From NCBI RefSeq assembly GCF_030445035.2, contig NC_080677.1:3596001-3660000 (forward strand): 64,000 nucleotides of DNA, given 5' to 3'. The notes beneath the pieces were generated by a model, which was given only the letters and a program-made list of their open reading frames with translations, had not been told where the DNA came from and made no database searches. A program made the position numbers and the translations under genes. Source of the DNA: Dasypus novemcinctus. Lineage: Eukaryota > Chordata > Mammalia > Cingulata > Dasypodidae. Below are positions 62,245-64,000 of this stretch, in pieces (position 1 is the stretch's first letter; each line of letters begins with the position of its first letter).

Positions 62245-64000
62245 AGGTAGGTTAGCTAACAGACCCCTTATCTATTAGGTGAAAATGTGGCTTCACAGAC
62301 TGTCAAATAAGGGACCTTTCCCTTATGCTGTATGATCTCACTGAAAGAAAATTGCTTTTTAATTATGTGGTTCCTTGTCTAAAGACAATTCAGATAGAAG
62401 TATCAGGGGGAAAAAATCTCAAAACTAAAAGACCAGCAGAGGAATGAATCACACTGCAGGGCAAAGTAACTGATGCTGTGCACTCTCCACCGTTGATTCA
62501 ACCGTGTTTTGTTTTTCTTCCTAAAGGGTCACAGATTGGAATAAAAAAGTACATGTTCACACAATGTTCAATGTCTTCCTACTTAGGTAGTTCACAGAAG
62601 TTTTATTGCTTACAACTGGCAAAAATGGAATTTCAGCACAAGTTTCTATCAATATCTATTGAGTTATAAGCCATGAGATTTAAATCTTCAGCTAATAAAA
62701 ACCTAAAATAGGTTCTGAGTGGTACATGTCAGAATATTCATTCAAGAGATTTGGTTACTGTGGAAGACAATGAAATCAAAATAATAAGGGATAAAATTCA
62801 AGGAGTGTTGAGTACCTAATCACATCACTAGAAGAAAGGATTGTGGATCCTTGAAGTGTTTCTGATTTATCAAAATTAGCTGATAATGCTTCTTCTCTTT
62901 CTTTTGTGTGTGACATGCTTACAGCTTTCAGTGATAACCTTCTGTATTTTCCTCCCCTCGAAATTATTTTATTAGTGAATATTCTGGTCAGCTAGAAATG
63001 GTAAATTGTTCTTTGTTATGTTGCAGAAAGTTAATGGTATTGTTGAAGAGTCTGGTTTTAAACAATTCTTGTCTGTTATCTAGTTTCAGGCCTTCCTTTG
63101 AGCTGTAATGGGGGCGGGGCGCAGTGGAGGTTTACCAAGGAATGGAGATTCTCACACAAGACAAGGAATCCTTTTAGGACAGTCTCATGCTTTGGGTAGG
63201 TTTACTAAGGGACAGCAAAACCAGGAGCAATGTTAGTTTTCATTCAATGCTTTCTCCATATCATGGAACTTTCTAGACTCTTTGGAGCTCAACTTTCTGC
63301 AAAATGGTTATGAGGTCTCCCACTCAGTGTTGCCGTGCAAATTAAGTGAGACACACATGCAAATGAATATCACAAGGTGAGTGTGCCCTAGACCTTGGTG
63401 GGGCAGGATGGCTTTTGGGAATGGTGTGCTTCAGAGGCAGTAGGTTGATATGTTGTTTCCTTGCCCTGCCACTTACTCACTGCTGTGTCAGCTAATTTAT
63501 ATATCTATCAACAAGAGAGAAATTCATTCAACTTAAAATACAACTGTCACAGAATGGAATCTAAACCACTAGGCACAGCATTTTACACAGAATACATAGT
63601 CAACCAACATGAGATTTTCTCTCTTCAGATCATTAGCTCTTTCAAAATTAATATGCTAACAGTGCCTTTTCTACACCTTTCAGAAAATACAAATATTGAT
63701 TTTGTCTTGTTAATGACATATGCATTTAAAAATCCCTGTATACATAGAAGAAAATTCAGGATATGATTTCTTTGAAGATAAAATACGATGTCTTCCAATA
63801 AATGAAAGGTATTTTGAGGTACATTCTAAGAATGATAGCTCTATGCTTCTCACACAAGAGGTTCTCAATATATAGAAGTTTTTGAATAAATGAATAGATA
63901 ATAATTGCCCACATTCAAGTTCGACATTCACATTTGGTGTTAGAGAGTAGAGAAAAGTGATAAATGTGTAGTTTAGTTTTCTTCAGTTCTCTATACTCTA
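62245..64000. other. Unassigned DNA at the right end
   Basis: No gene, RNA gene or clear repeat. The open frame at 63461-63766 (101 codons) has no recognisable domain. Confidence 0.45.

Overview
This window reads as mammalian nuclear DNA, and specifically xenarthran, most likely armadillo (Dasypodidae). The evidence is the repeat content: tRNA-derived DAS-type SINEs (about 4419-4503 and 38525-38886), L1 elements with the long 3' UTR I associate with xenarthran L1s, MaLR-type solo LTRs of the kind common in Xenarthra, and ancient mammal-wide MIR and L2 copies. I found no intact protein-coding gene, no structural RNA gene, no CRISPR array and no prokaryotic or organellar signature. The window looks like intergenic or deep intronic DNA. 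The open frames seen here lie in repeats or look like chance.

Layout. 1-934: unassigned. About 935-19465: one near full-length old L1 on the plus strand, split by a 12.0-kb compound insertion (6146-18181). That insertion holds a full-length-scale minus-strand L1 (6146-14783), itself invaded by a twin-primed L1 with a perfect 13-bp target-site duplication (8734-11898), followed by a near full-length processed pseudogene of RBBP8 (CtIP) on the minus strand (14796-18169). About 20530-22450: probable old L1 fragments. 22665-23068: MaLR-type LTR. 23101-23360: composite microsatellite. 23694-24548: L1 3'-UTR insertion whose 5' junction carries an inverted copy of the flanking DNA. 25620-38500: mostly unassigned DNA with LTR, L2, L1 and MIR relics. 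38525-45251: a repeat cluster with a DAS SINE, head-to-head LTR fragments, and a MaLR LTR broken by two minus-strand L1 insertions, one of which lacks most of ORF2. 45600-46960: L2. 48266-48830: L1 3'-UTR insertion. 48850-64000: largely unassigned, with an ERVL-like LTR, a palindromic hAT-like MITE and L2 relics.

The features do not work together as a pathway. What the window records is a history of retrotransposition, with target-site duplications that let several insertions be ordered. No previously undescribed functional system was found. The most informative items are the RBBP8 retrocopy, the three-copy target site that brackets it and its neighbouring L1, and the inverted duplication at an L1 5' junction. 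Family names were assigned by recognising sequence, not by a database search, so exact subfamily names and outer boundaries are approximate.
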